Source of the DNA: Anthoceros angustus
Lineage: Eukaryota; Streptophyta; Anthocerotopsida; Anthocerotales; Anthocerotaceae
Assembly (NCBI GenBank): GCA_010909165.1
Contig: VJWM01000103.1
Coordinates: 124,001-188,000 of the forward strand
DNA length: 64,000 nt
Direction: 5' to 3'
The notes beneath the pieces were generated by a model. It was not told the origin of the DNA, searched no databases, and saw only the letters and a list, made by a program, of their open reading frames with translations. Shown here one piece after another: positions 33,200 through 43,960 of the stretch. The position numbers and the translations under genes are program-made. How positions within the stretch are numbered: position 1 is the stretch's first letter; every line of letters starts with the position of its first letter.

Positions 33200-33975
33200 T
33201 GGGAGGCATCTCCTGGGGCAGGGGCAGGGTAGGGTAGAGTCGGGGGGTGTGAGGTGGGAGGCACCGTAACCCCCGGCCCCCCTTCTCCCCGCAGGTGAAC
33301 AAGGGGAAGGAGCATCTGGCCGGGATGAGGCTTCGTGCCAGATTCTCCAGGGGCGTGTTTTCCATGAAGCCGGGGAAGGCCTGGACGATTGCGACAGCAG
33401 CCTGCTTGATGGAGTTGGGGTCTGTGATCTTGGGGCCCGCATGCATGCACGCATGGCAATGGGAATGGCATTGCCTACAGCGGAGTGAGGATGTCGCTCT
33501 TCACGTGCCACAGCTCCCTGCATTTGTGGTGAGATGGAGGGAAAGACTTGCCCTTGGAAGACCCGTTGGTGCGGCGACGAGGGGACGAAGCCTGCTCCGA
33601 TGCCCTGTCCCAGCACGCTGCGAAGCAGATACTCCCTGCGGTGCCCTTTCGGGTGCACTGCCAATGTGCCATGCCGCGGATGGCGATGTACCCGGCAAAC
33701 TTGGGCTCCGGAAGATGTAATCATTTGCCAACTACGGAACGGAGGCCATCGCATCCTATCAGAACCATGGCGGGCGGTTCCATCCTCCAGCCCCACTTCC
33801 GTGTGGCCTCCACCAGCTGAATCCTGCCTGATAGACCACCTTGGGGTTGAGGCGAACCGTTCCAGAAGGCAGAGACGTGCGACAGCATTCAGGATATCAC
33901 TTCAAATTCGCCCCACATTCGGAACTTCATGTGGCCTGCCAGCACAGTCCACGTTGATCCTGGCTGACCGGCTGA
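33200..33975 (-). pseudogene. FAD-dependent monooxygenase pseudogene
   Basis: On the minus strand, fragments in different frames line up in the order of plant FAD/NAD(P)-binding aromatic-hydroxylase-like monooxygenases (MO1/CTF2 type). These are a GRPHEVR region (about 33930), TEVGLEDGT (about 33800), VLIGCDGLRSVVGK (about 33745), EPKFAGYIAIRG (about 33690), LGQGIGAGFVP (about 33590) and ITDPNSIKQAAVAIVQAFPG then MENTPLENLARSL (about 33425-33330). A stop (TGA) interrupts VVGK/LHLPEP where Trp is usual, and at least two frame changes are needed. The GxGxxG FAD-binding N-terminus is not seen. It is therefore a broken gene that would have encoded a flavin hydroxylase. Confidence 0.65.
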
Positions 33976-34242
33976 GGCTATAGACTAGGCAATGCCTTCA
34001 CAGCAGTCATGAAGGCGCTAACCCATTTGCAGCATCCTGAAACATGACCGGCTTATCACCTTCCCATCCATGCTCTGAGCCCTGTATTTCCAGCATTATC
34101 ATCATCAGCAATTCCACTTGGCACTGCAGGCCTGCAACACTCGTCACATCTGTGTCCACAATAGCTCAATGCCCTTCATCTTGTCTATCAAAGCGGCAAG
34201 ATCTATACCCAACAAAGCGATCATTCAAGTATCCTTCAAAAA

Positions 34243-35441
34243 TTGAAAGCCTTTCAAAAGTACAGGGCCACTGCGAGCACACGAACCGTTGCACATTTCC
34301 TCCAGTTGCACGAAGACTCACCTAGGGACCGACCAGTTTGCGTCAACATCCTGTTTGCGACAGCTCACAAAGATGACGGGGGATTGTGGAAGGGATTCTA
34401 TAGCAAGGGCTGCCCGATAGCGGAATCCATAGTGCACCATGCTGTGAAAAGCGCCGTGGACAATGACCTCGGACTGGCTGGGGGCTTGCTCCGCCTCCTC
34501 TTCCATGATTGCTTCATCCGGGTATATACAGCCCTGGCGACACAGATTTGGGCTAATGCCTATCGAATTCCAGTCTCTTTGAATCTCAAGCAGCTCTTGA
34601 TTCCGATGCATTCTGATTCGTTGCTACAGGGGTGTGACGCCTCTGTGCTGATCGACTCCACAGACGGCAACTCAGCGGAGAAAGACGGGCTGCCAAACGC
34701 CGGCAGCCTACGAGGCTTCGATGTCCTGGACAAGGCGAAGGAAAACATCGAAGCCGCGTGCCCCGGCACCGTCTCCTGCGCGGACATTATTGCCTAGACC
34801 CTGGCCCGCGATCGTGTTGAATCTTGCTTATCAGACAAATCATGGGCTGAACAGGGACTGATCTTGAATGGCTGATGGATGGGTGCAACTGCAGAGCGGA
34901 GGACCGTGGTACAGCGTTGCGGCTGGGAGAAGGGACGGTAGAGTGTCTCTGGCGTCGGAGACCAGTAACCTGCCGGGCCCAACACTGAGCGCGCAGCAGC
35001 TCACCGACAGCTTCTCGAGCAAGCGGCTGAGCCAGGATGACATGGTGGCGCTCTCCGGAGCCCACACCATCGGGCAGGCCCGCTGCATCCTGGTCCAGTC
35101 GAACATGAACCCGAATCTGGACCAGTCCTTCGCCGCGGAGCTGCACGCCCAATGTCCTGCCGGTGGAGACGGCAACACTCGCATCTTCATGGACGAGGAT
35201 TCGGGCACGAGCTTCGACAACGACTATTACAAGAACCTGGTTGCCAATAAGGGGCTCTTTCCGTCAGACCAGACACTGTACGATGATGCCTACACCCGTG
35301 ATACCGTGGTGTCATACAGCAAGGACTCCGACTTGTTTGCCTCCAAGTTTGTAAAAGCCATGGCCAAGATGGGAGCCATTGAGGTGCTGACTGGCGATGA
35401 GGGATAAATTCGGCTCAACTGTCGTCGCATCAACTTGGCAA
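34243..35441 (+). pseudogene. Class III peroxidase, disrupted copy (PrxA)
   Basis: Related to the two copies at 36.5-37.6 and 59.8-60.9 kb. Exon 1 (to about 34518) has KGFYSKGCPIAESIVHHAV and the distal-His motif LLRLLFHDCF. Exon 2 (from about 34630) has [20 protein letters not shown] and [12 protein letters not shown]. Exon 3 (from about 34892) has [15 protein letters not shown], the proximal-His motif [12 protein letters not shown] and [16 protein letters not shown]. Three lesions are visible. The end of exon 2 is deleted after ADIIA, removing the FAARDSVAL segment and the splice donor. A TAA replaces Gln just before IRLNCRRIN, near the C-terminus. The signal-peptide region is scrambled. 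Secretory peroxidases oxidise phenolics in the wall with H2O2; this copy is probably non-functional. Confidence 0.8.
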
Positions 35442-35739
35442 TTTGTGTTGAATACAGAGTCTCGAAACTGCATCAGAATAGCTGCGGAAAATTGATGACC
35501 TCCAGCATGTATGTTTTCACAATGGTTGATATCAACGTAGAATTCTGTGTGCGCAGGCACATTTGGAAATTGGCAGAATGAGGCATGGATTGCAATGAAT
35601 GTTGTGAGAAGACTCATTTTCTGCGGTTTGTGTAAGTTTGTAACTAAAGCTAGCCTCAACATGACGAGATGCTTGTGAAGAAGAGCAATACCGAGCAAGA
35701 AACCAACGTTCACGTAGGGCACCCTTTTCCTAACACAAA

Positions 35740-35840
35740 CTGCGATGACAGTGGAGCCGAGTTTGTCCCGAGTCGCCAGTCAGGACGTCAATGACTCCAA
35801 ACTTGCCCATAGCCTCTACAAACTTGGGGTCAATTGCACC
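35740..35840 (-). pseudogene. Peroxidase C-terminal fragment
   Basis: The minus-strand reading gives KFVEAMGKFGVIDVLTGDSG followed by QTRLHCH, the C-terminal peptide of the local peroxidase family with substitutions. No upstream exons are attached. It sits exactly at the outer edge of the left inverted-repeat arm. Confidence 0.65.
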
Positions 35841-36351
35841 GTGTAACGCCGACCAGTGCTGGAATCCTTTTTCTGTCCAAGGGCGTGTTGAGCTGGCGAG
35901 CTCAGTCACTCTTCCTGCTGTGCGTGGGAGTTTCCAGCCTGCCTTTTCTTACAAATAATCTTCAGAACTGTTCTTGATCGATATCCCAGTTCAGCAGGTT
36001 CCGAATGGGGCAGATTGGTCTGAAGATACAGTATTTGGCGTGTGTGGGAAATGTATGGAGACCCTTTAGGGCAAGGTATGCCTGTGTGGAGAGTAGCCGC
36101 ACTAGGTCTTGAAAAGCAGGACTTTCGTTAGTCATTAGTTGTCTCTTATTCACAAGCACCTGAACAGGTGCTTGAGGCTACGCCTTAGAAACGTCTACAA
36201 ACATGTGCTCTGCAGAAGAGTAGGAGGTTTTTCTCCACCACCGAGTTGTATCGCTGTAACTAGCAAGTGCTCAAGATCACAACAGCCAAATGTTGGGATC
36301 CATGCCTCCTTCTACCAACCATTTCATGACACAAATTGCTAGGTTGATGAC

Positions 36352-36382
<31 letters not shown>

Positions 36383-36387
36383 CTTGT
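36352..36387. repeat. TTC microsatellite
   Basis: About eleven TTC units 3' of peroxidase copy B. The mirrored GAA tract is at 61005-61040 in the other arm. Confidence 0.95.
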
Positions 36388-36496
36388 GACATCATGTGAA
36401 GGGGGTACGTAATTTGGCAGATTGAAAGTACGTCTTCAACAAAGTTGGGCTGTTCTAGTGCACTCTGGAGACTGTAACCCAACACAAACTGCCTGC

Positions 36497-37628
36497 CTAG
36501 TTGATGCGACGACAGTTGAGCCGAATTTGTCCCGCATCGCCAGTGAGGACGTCAATGGCTCCCAACTTGCCCATGGCTTCTATAAACTTGGCGTTAAAGG
36601 AGTTGGAATCCTTGCTGTACGACACCACGGCATCGCAAGTGTGGGGATCATTGTACAGCGTCTGGTCCGAGGGGAAGAGGCCCTTGTTGGCGACCAGGTT
36701 CTCGTAGTAGTCGTTGTCGAAGTGCTTGCCCGAATCCTCGTCCATGAAGATGCGAGCGTTGCCGTCTCCACATTCGGCCTGCCGCACCGCGCGCCCAGAC
36801 GACTTGACCAGGCTGCAGCGGGCCTGGCCGATGGTGTGGGCTCCGGAGAGCGTCACCATGTCGTCCTGGCTCAGCCCCTTGCTGGCGAAGGTTTTGGTGA
36901 GCTGCCGCGCGTTCAGTCCTGGGCCCGGCAGCGCACTGGTGTCTTCTGCCAGCGACACTTTCCCATCCCTTCTCCCAGCTGCAACGCTGTACCAGGGTCC
37001 TCCGCTCTGCAGTTGCACCCACCCATCAGCCATTCATGCTCGGTCCCGAATTCAGCATCTGCATCGTGTGATGAGCAAACACATTTCACAAAATCGCGGG
37101 CCGGGGCCTTACGAGAGCGACGCTGTCCCGGGCCGCGAAGGCAATGATGTCCGCGCAGGAGACGGTGCCGGGGCACGCGGCTTCGATTTTTCCTTAGCCG
37201 TGTCCAGGACTTCGAAGCCTCGAAGGCTGCCTGCGTTTGGCAGCCCGTCTTTCTCCGCTGAGTTGTCGTCTGTGGAGTCGATCAGCACAGAGGCGTCACA
37301 TCCCTGCACCACCGAATCAGAATGCATCAGAATCAAGGAGAGACTAAAATTCTGCAGGCGCTAGCCAAATGTGTGTCTCAGGCCGGGCTGAACATACCCG
37401 GACGAAGCAATCATGGAAGATGAGGCGGAGCAAGCCGCCCGCCACTCCGGGGTTCTTGCCCACGGCGCTTTTCACAGCATCGTGCACTATGGATTCCGCC
37501 TTTGGGCAGCTCTTGCTGTAGAATCCCTTCCTCAATCCCGCATCTTTGCTGGCTGTGGCAGTCAGGATGTTGAAGCAGACTGCATGGACTACCAGAGCAA
37601 GAACCAGCGTTTGGATTGCTCTGGCCAT
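36497..37628 (-). CDS. Class III secretory peroxidase, copy B (one-base frameshift)
   Basis: Three exons on the minus strand: 37628-37398, 37303-37113 and 37006-36497. Starts [19 protein letters not shown], a clear signal peptide. It continues with [19 protein letters not shown], distal-His motif [41 protein letters not shown], proximal-His motif [30 protein letters not shown] and the normal end [11 protein letters not shown]. Secretory heme peroxidases oxidise wall phenolics with H2O2. Exon 2 has one A fewer than copy C in the run after DTAKEK (five T at 37187-37191 on the plus strand versus six A at 60196-60201). This shifts the frame before [18 protein letters not shown]. The C-terminus is intact here but broken in copy C. 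Either this is a recent pseudogene or the run is a sequence error; corrected, the protein would be full length, near 310 residues. Confidence 0.85.
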
Positions 37629-37953
37629 TGAATATGCTGTACTCGAAAATGAACGTCCCGGATGGTTTTGTCACTCGTTTCTCACTCTGGACCAGCTGCT
37701 GTCCTGCAACGTCGGAGCGGACGCAGATTTCACCAACAACTGTCGGAAGGAAGGAAAGCTGGGCGTGGCCGAGAACGCAACTTCAGAAATCGAATCTTGA
37801 GCTTTGTCAAGACCCTTCAATCCAGAGCAGAGTAGCTTTGGAAGTGCAAATCTGCATTGCACGATCTGTATTCCCACTCTGCGTTTCAAATGGCGGCACC
37901 CTCAGCAAGCTTATAAACACGATTAGGTGATGCCTGGATGGAAAGTTTGACAT

Positions 37954-38124
37954 TGTCTAGACACAGCAACACAGTGTCTCGCTGCCATCTGAAGTCAGCG
38001 AAACTCGGAAGTGTCTAGACACAGCAACACAGTGTCTCGCTGCCATCTGAAGTCAGCGAAACTCGGAATTGTCTAGACACAGCAACACAGTGTCTCGCTG
38101 CCATCTGAAGTCAGCGAAACTCGG
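37954..38124. promoter_or_regulatory. Three-copy 58-bp palindromic promoter repeat
   Basis: Three tandem units starting at 37954, 38012 and 38070, about 330-500 bp upstream of the copy B start. Each unit contains the perfect palindrome TGTCTAGACA followed by 'cagcaacacag' and TGTCTC. Paired TGTC half-sites and TGTCTC are the core of auxin-response elements bound by ARF proteins. The repeat structure is seen; the regulatory role is inference. Confidence 0.6.
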
Positions 38125-38680
38125 CCTTTCACGATAACCCAAGACTGCGCGAGCGATGCGCCCTTGCAGCGGACTGACCGGAACCGGATGAACTGGTGTA
38201 AGCACCAGCACAGCAGTGTACCGCTGTAATGTGAGTACAAATATGGCATTTGCTTCACAATTTCATCCCACAATTTCCGTCTTGTTTGATTTTACATGAA
38301 AACACTCTGATTCAGCGCGACAAGTTCGGTGATCGTCGCCACGCAATGTCTCCAGAACGTTCCATAACCAGGTAAGTCTTCGCCCACATTCGCAGAAGGT
38401 GGGCGACTGTTCGTGCAGCTGTACTGGCTCTGTATGTTTGTGTCAGATGTCAACGTCGCTCATCACAGTATTAAGAATAGTAGTATTAAGGCCATTAGGG
38501 CACGGTTCAGTAGGTTTACATGTGAACACACGTAAACGTATCTAGGATACGGTTACTGAACGCCACAGCGTTTCGCTCAACACCTGGTCATGCACATAAG
38601 TGCACGTCCTCACACATATGTAATCTAATGATGATGTAATGCCCATAGGCATCCATCGCTCACGTCCATGAATAATCACA

Positions 38681-38695
38681 TGGTATTAGGGCAGG
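38681..38695 (+). other. Copia primer-binding site
   Basis: 'tggtattagggcagg' resembles the initiator-Met tRNA primer-binding site of copia elements (tggtatcagagc). It lies about 650 bp before the gag start, so a 5' LTR should end just before it. The LTR could not be confirmed because no 3' partner was found. Confidence 0.45.
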
Positions 38696-39338
38696 TGCCT
38701 CGGGGCTACCTGACATTGTACCAAACATTCGCTTGAAATGATCAATGCCAGGCTTACAAAGACGGCATCGCCTTCAAGCAAGGGCTGCCGGAATTGCCGT
38801 TCAATTAGAGACCCAAAGAAGCTATAGAGAGCAAAGGTTTCTAAAAGAAGTTAACGGCAACCTCCTACATTACGCTTGGATTCGGACTTGCTCCATTCTT
38901 CTCCTGATTGCAGAAGAACTACATCTCAGAGGCTTCGTCGATCCAGCCGACTATGACTGGAGCTACGTCCAAGTAGCATACCTCTTCACATCATGATGAT
39001 CCATGATTACTTCTCACACTTCGAGATCACTTCACACCTGTCCACAGCACACATAAGAGATAAGATAGCAGCCCACTTGTCTAGTATATGCAGGCAACAC
39101 AATCTCATCGTCCTCCCAACTGACCAGGAGGTAACATAAATTCAGGACAGCATCATCAACAAACTAATCGCCCTCAACTACAACCCTAGAGAGCCAAACA
39201 CAAGCACGACTAGAAAATACCTAATCTCCATCACAATGAGATTGCAAATGGACCACCTCCTGAGGCACACTGTCCTAAGCCTATAACCAACAGAGACACA
39301 ACACAATTAGCCTGCACACACACAAAACACAAGCCCAA

Positions 39339-39526
39339 ATGAGCACAATCAGCCTCATCAAAGAGGACCTCTTTGATGGACAGCAGCACAACTTCGCTGT
39401 CTGGAAGTTCCGCATCACCGAGATATTGAAAGAACGTAAGCTATGGGCCTACGTCGGGGGCATCGGCCACCCCCCGGTGATCACTGTATGGCCCGCAAGA
39501 GGCACTGCAGTACAAAAAGAAGAGTG
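39339..39526 (+). pseudogene. Copia gag, N-terminal part
   Basis: Begins MSTISLIKEDLFDGQQHNFA, then WKFRITEILKERKLWAYVGG, the usual copia gag opening. The frame is cut after QKEE by the CACTA-like insertion. Removing the insertion and one target copy joins it to WEDKNQQAKNILL at 41998 in the same frame. Confidence 0.85.
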
Positions 39527-41995
39527 CACTACTAGAAACAGGGGGTTGATGTTATGCTTTTTTGTTACAGTAGTTGTTATGGTCTTCAAAAGCGTAACAA
39601 ACTTTGGTTGGCATGGGAGAGAGACATGACATACAAGCCTAACTTTGTAACACTTTAATATTACACTTTTGGCATGGGAGAGAGGCATGGAATGGAAGTG
39701 CCACATGTTCAAAGGCAATTGGAAATGATAACATATGGGTCCCGCATCCCCACCCTTACATCTATTTCTGTTCTTCTTTGCTTAGTCTTGGTATCTCCTA
39801 TATCAAAAGAAAGCAACTAGAACATCTCACCAAACTTAACATTTATTACCTTCTCTCCTCTTTCTCCACATGAAAAAGTGCCACCTACTTCAACATTTAT
39901 CACATTCTCTCTTCTCTTTCCCTCCGCACATGCCTGGTCACTCAACTGTAATAATTTCTCTAGATTTTAATAATATTAAACTTTGGAGTGAAGAAATAAA
40001 ATAAATCGAATAGTAATTGAACCCTAGAAGTAAAATTTGAACTTAAAATTTAATATATTTAACTTTTAAATTTTAATATTAAAATATTCAATATTAGAAC
40101 CCATATCATCATTAAACCCTAAAGACTTTGAAATTCAAACTTAAAATATAAGAGTTGCAACCTCATAAACACCAAGAGACACTTGAAATGTAATAATTGT
40201 ACCTCATTAAACATGTTATCAGCAGATGCTCGGAAGGACTTCCCTCCTTTCTCTACATTTATCACTGATGGCTTTAGGGATTGCGAGGCATCTCGCCGAG
40301 AAGCGCCGCGTGCTTTTCGCCCGTCCTCCGTGACCCTCCATCTCCGAGTCCACTAGGCGTGGCTCGCTCTTGTTGCAGGAAGGGGCGGTGCTTGGCTACT
40401 GGCCCGCCCATGCATACGGGATTTCACATCGCACCAACCACCTTCACCATCGCGCGATGCGATTCCGTCTCGGCCTACTCCGGCTGTGGCTTCTTCGCTC
40501 CTCACTTGTGAGTGCGGCTCGCTTGACGCCTCGTGTCCACCTTGCTCGTTGTCCCCACGGGGTCATCGTGATTGCCACCATGACGCCATCCGTGACGCCA
40601 TGTTTGCCATTGCTCGCGAAAGTGGCTATATGGCACGGAGGAGGCGGGAGTATACTCTTCTTACAGTCGTTCAATCGGGCGGACTTATACCTTGTCCGTG
40701 GCGACGGTTGTGGTGGCGGATGTAGTGGTTACGACCCTGCACGTGACGCCACCTCCGCTCAGGTCATCACCAACCGCCCAGCCGCCGCTGCGCTCTCAAG
40801 GTCCATAAGTATAGCGAGGATGCAAGCGGGCCACCTCTTTATCCGCTTGCTCTAGAAGCGTATGGGGCAATGGTGAGGACTTTGACAAATTCATCAAGTC
40901 TTGTGCCAAAGCTTACCATGCGCAGTATAGTGTGTCGTCCTCTCAGACCACAAGATACTTCCGGCAGTGGTTTCTATTGTTTCAACGGCGCTCAACGGCG
41001 ATTCTCCATAAGGCGGCGACGGTGGGTGATGCCTTTTCCTCTTCCTCTGTGGTTTGCGGGCCGTTTATTCTACACATATGACATTGTGGAGTGCGATTGG
41101 TCACTTTAGGTAGGAGCTCGATTGCTCCTCTTCACTCCGACCCCCGGGTCCCCATTTGTTGTCCCTTCCTAGATGGTCTCTTTCCATCGTTCTTTCACCT
41201 CAATAAATCATCTCTATTGTCCTCATTAAACCCTAGGAGACTTAAAATATAATACCTAATTGGAGGTCTAGGAGACTTGAAATTTAAACTTCAATTATAA
41301 TAGATGGCTGTCTCAAACCCATCACATCCCGTGAGGAGACTTTGAAATTTAAATTTGTAATATAATATCCGCCACCTCATTAAACCCTATAAGACTTTGA
41401 AATTTAAATTTATAATATAATAATGGCCACCTCATGAAACCCCATGAGACTGGCTCCAAGTGAACCCGACCACATAATAGTAGCACCAGTACAGACCTTT
41501 TGCATTATTTCTAATTAATAGAACAGCTCTTGGACTCCAACCCGCACGCAGCACAACCGGGCTATGCAAGTCTAGTGTACCGACCAACTCACGCTGATTT
41601 TCATACAAGAAGCTTGTTCGTTTATAAATATATTCAAAACCTTTAAACATCATTGAAAACACCGTGTCTCCCCTCCGCGGGGTTGTAGCCCATGCGCGTG
41701 GAGGAGAGGCGCGCCATCTTGCCACACGAAGGGGAGGCGCGGATCCTTGGGGGACGGTGGGAGCTCATTTGTCAGAACCCGGGTTTTAAACCTTGATAAA
41801 CCCAGGTTACCAAACCTAGGACCAGACCTCAAGACCGTAACAAATTTGTTTGTCACGACCTTCATGTTACAATTTTATAACATTTGCTAGGCTCGGGACC
41901 CAAGCTGCAACCCGTAACAAATCCTCGCTAAACGTTACAAATAAGCCCAAAACCGTTATAAAAACTCGTAATATCAGCACCTTGTTTCTTCCCAC
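39527..41995. mobile_element. CACTA-like DNA transposon nested in copia gag
   Basis: Starts CACTACTAGAAACAGGGG, a typical CACTA terminus. The other end reads in reverse complement gtgggaagaaacaaggtgct, sharing AGAAACA-GG and the following 'tgatattac'-like positions. It is flanked by 3-bp GTG duplications (39524-39526 and 41996-41998), the size CACTA elements make, and excision restores the gag frame. Subterminal regions are rich in gttaca/gtaacaaa words and 'ggcatgggagagag' occurs twice near the left end. It carries no transposase, only decayed LINE sequence, so it is non-autonomous. The right terminus is imperfect. Confidence 0.7.
40262..41060 (+). pseudogene. LINE ORF2 3' fragment carried inside the CACTA-like element
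   Basis: Frame-shifted pieces line up with the C-terminal part of plant LINE reverse-transcriptase proteins: MRFRLGL, a Cys/His segment with RGHRDCHHDAIRDAMFAIAR, then PLALEAYGAMGEDFDKF and IKSCAKAYH. The last piece matches the remnant at 30.3-30.7 kb (THGAMGKD, FSRFVKACAKAYH). The following T-rich tail with 'caataaatc' (about 41200) resembles a LINE 3' end. Confidence 0.5.
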
Positions 41996-41997
41996 GT

Positions 41998-42917
41998 GGG
42001 AAGATAAGAATCAGCAGGCTAAAAATATTCTCTTGCAATCAATGAGACTAGGCAATGTCTAGCAAATCGCAGGCGTAGAGACCGCAGCCGAAGCCTGGAA
42101 ACAGCTACATGATATATATGCATCAACAGATATCATGCATACAGTGCACACTATCAAAAACTTCTTCGGACTCAGAATGACTGAGGCTGACCAGGTAGAC
42201 CAACCTACAATAAATTTCAGGAGCTGGATGACAAAATTTACAGCCAACGGCTTTGCTATCACAGAAGACCTCTCTGCAGCTCTCCTCCTCTCCACCTTGC
42301 CCGAATCTTGGGTTAGCGTAGTGCAATCCCTGCAAGGTGTCACACCCCTCACAGTTAACAAAGTAATTAGCGCAATGCTGACTGAGGAGGCCAAAAGGAA
42401 ACTACATAACACCTCATTTACATGCGAACCCTCCTCCAGGGCGTTCTTCATAGGACATGGCAGATCTAGAGGTAGAGGGCGCAGAAACTTAAGAGGCAGC
42501 AATCGAGGCAGAGGTACCTATCCCAGCAGAGGACGTGGAAATTATAACTCTTCATGGAAACCAACATGTGGATACTGCAAAATCCTTGGACATACCTACG
42601 AAGAATGTAGGAAACGACAAGCTACAGCAAACCTAAGGCACCAGCAATCAGGGCAACTCACCCTCACCATGAAGCGCCACTCAAGGGCTTTCCTAACACA
42701 AGTGAGCCAATTATCTGGTCCATCCAGCCCTCCACCCTCAGCCCTAGTAGCCTCCTGCCTCTCCGCACATGGCCAACACGCTTGGTACATAGATTCCGGT
42801 GCCTCGCAGCACATGACACCAAACAAAGGTATATTTACATCCAACCTACAAGACTCCACATTTCGTTGCACTTGGGGGACGACTCTAAACACACTATATC
42901 GCCACGATGAGAGCTGA
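41998..42917 (+). pseudogene. Copia gag C-terminal part and protease
   Basis: Resumes gag (WEDKNQQAKNILLQSMRLG, AWKQLHDIYAST, TLPESWVSVVQSLQ), then an Arg/Gly-rich stretch and the zinc knuckle CGYCKILGHTYEEC (a C-x2-C-x4-H-x4-C match). The protease signature YIDSGASQHM follows at about 42785. A stop soon after the gag restart and one at the end of this segment show decay. Confidence 0.8.
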
Positions 42918-42967
42918 ATATCGCTGACTCTACTCTACAAATATCAAATGTTTTACTGGTACCTGGC

Positions 42968-43960
42968 TTGACAAAGAATTTATTCTCAGTTCGGAAGGTG
43001 GATCAATCCGGCTGTTACGTTTGCTTTGGTGGAGGTCACTGCATTATTGAGACTCCACAAGGAGACCTCATAGCCACGGGGGACTTGAAGGACAACGACC
43101 TATACCACCTCAACGTCACAACCTCTCCAGCTGTCAACCCCTCTTCTCTCTCTGCAGCCACATGCACTAATCCGTCTTATTTGTGGCACGCGCGCCTTGG
43201 ACATATGCACATGCAGAGGATGAAAGACATGTTATCAACACAGGCAGCTGAAGGCATTCCACTTACCAGAATTGAGGAGTTTGGAATCTGTGAGGCTTGC
43301 TCCCTAGCCAAAAGTCATCGCTCTCCCTTTCCTGAAGGGTCTACAACCAGAGCAACCAGAAGGCTACAATTAGTACATACTGACTTGTGTGGCCCATTTA
43401 AGAGATCACTCTTTGGCCATCTCTACTTTATGCCAGTCATAGACGACTTCTCACGTTTCACGGTGATCTACCTGTTGAAACACAAGGCACAGTCCTTCAC
43501 CTGCCTCAAGGATTATAAAAACTGGGCAGAAAAGCAAACCGGAGAAAACTTACTTTGCATCCGCACAGACGGAGGCGGTGAATTCAACTCGCACCAGTTC
43601 TTGCAATTTTGCAAAGACCACGGGATCAGCAGGCAGGTTACCACTTCACATACATCCCAACAGAATGGAGTTCAAGACTGTGGTCTATCCATGCTGATCC
43701 ATGCACACTTACCTAAAAGCTACTGGCCACAGGCAATGTCCCATGCAGTATACATACTCAACATGACCCTTACCTCCTCCCTGCTACAAATCACACCTTA
43801 TGAAGCTTGGACTGGGTCAAAACCTGACCTATCCACACTCAGAGTATTTGGATCCACAGTATATGCACACACCCCAAAGGCTGTCCGGACAAAGCTCGAC
43901 AATCGAGCACAAAAGTACATCTTCATAGGATTCACGGACGGGGTGAAGGGTACAAATTAA
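42968..43960 (+). pseudogene. Copia integrase region
   Basis: A 330-codon frame with the GAG-pre-integrase zinc-binding segment (LWHARLGHMHMQRM ... CEACSLAKSHRSPF) and the integrase core. Motifs include HTDLCGPF, DDFSRFTVIYLLKH, RTDGGGEFNS and HTSQQNGV; the expected Asp and Glu positions are visible except that QQNGVxE-type Glu appears as QQNGVQD. The C-terminal part has TPYEAWTGSKPDLSTLRVFG. The frame ends at a stop at 43960. Confidence 0.85.

Larger units (their letters stand above)
35840..38471. repeat. Inverted repeat, left arm (~2.6 kb)
   Basis: The reverse complement of this block is found at 58912-61531. The match runs from a 'caattgcacc' word at the outer edge to 'cgctcatcacagt' at the inner edge. 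It includes the whole peroxidase gene, its promoter repeat, a TTC microsatellite and 3' flank. Similarity is near-identical in the middle and somewhat lower in the outer 150 bp, with scattered indels. Confidence 0.9.
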
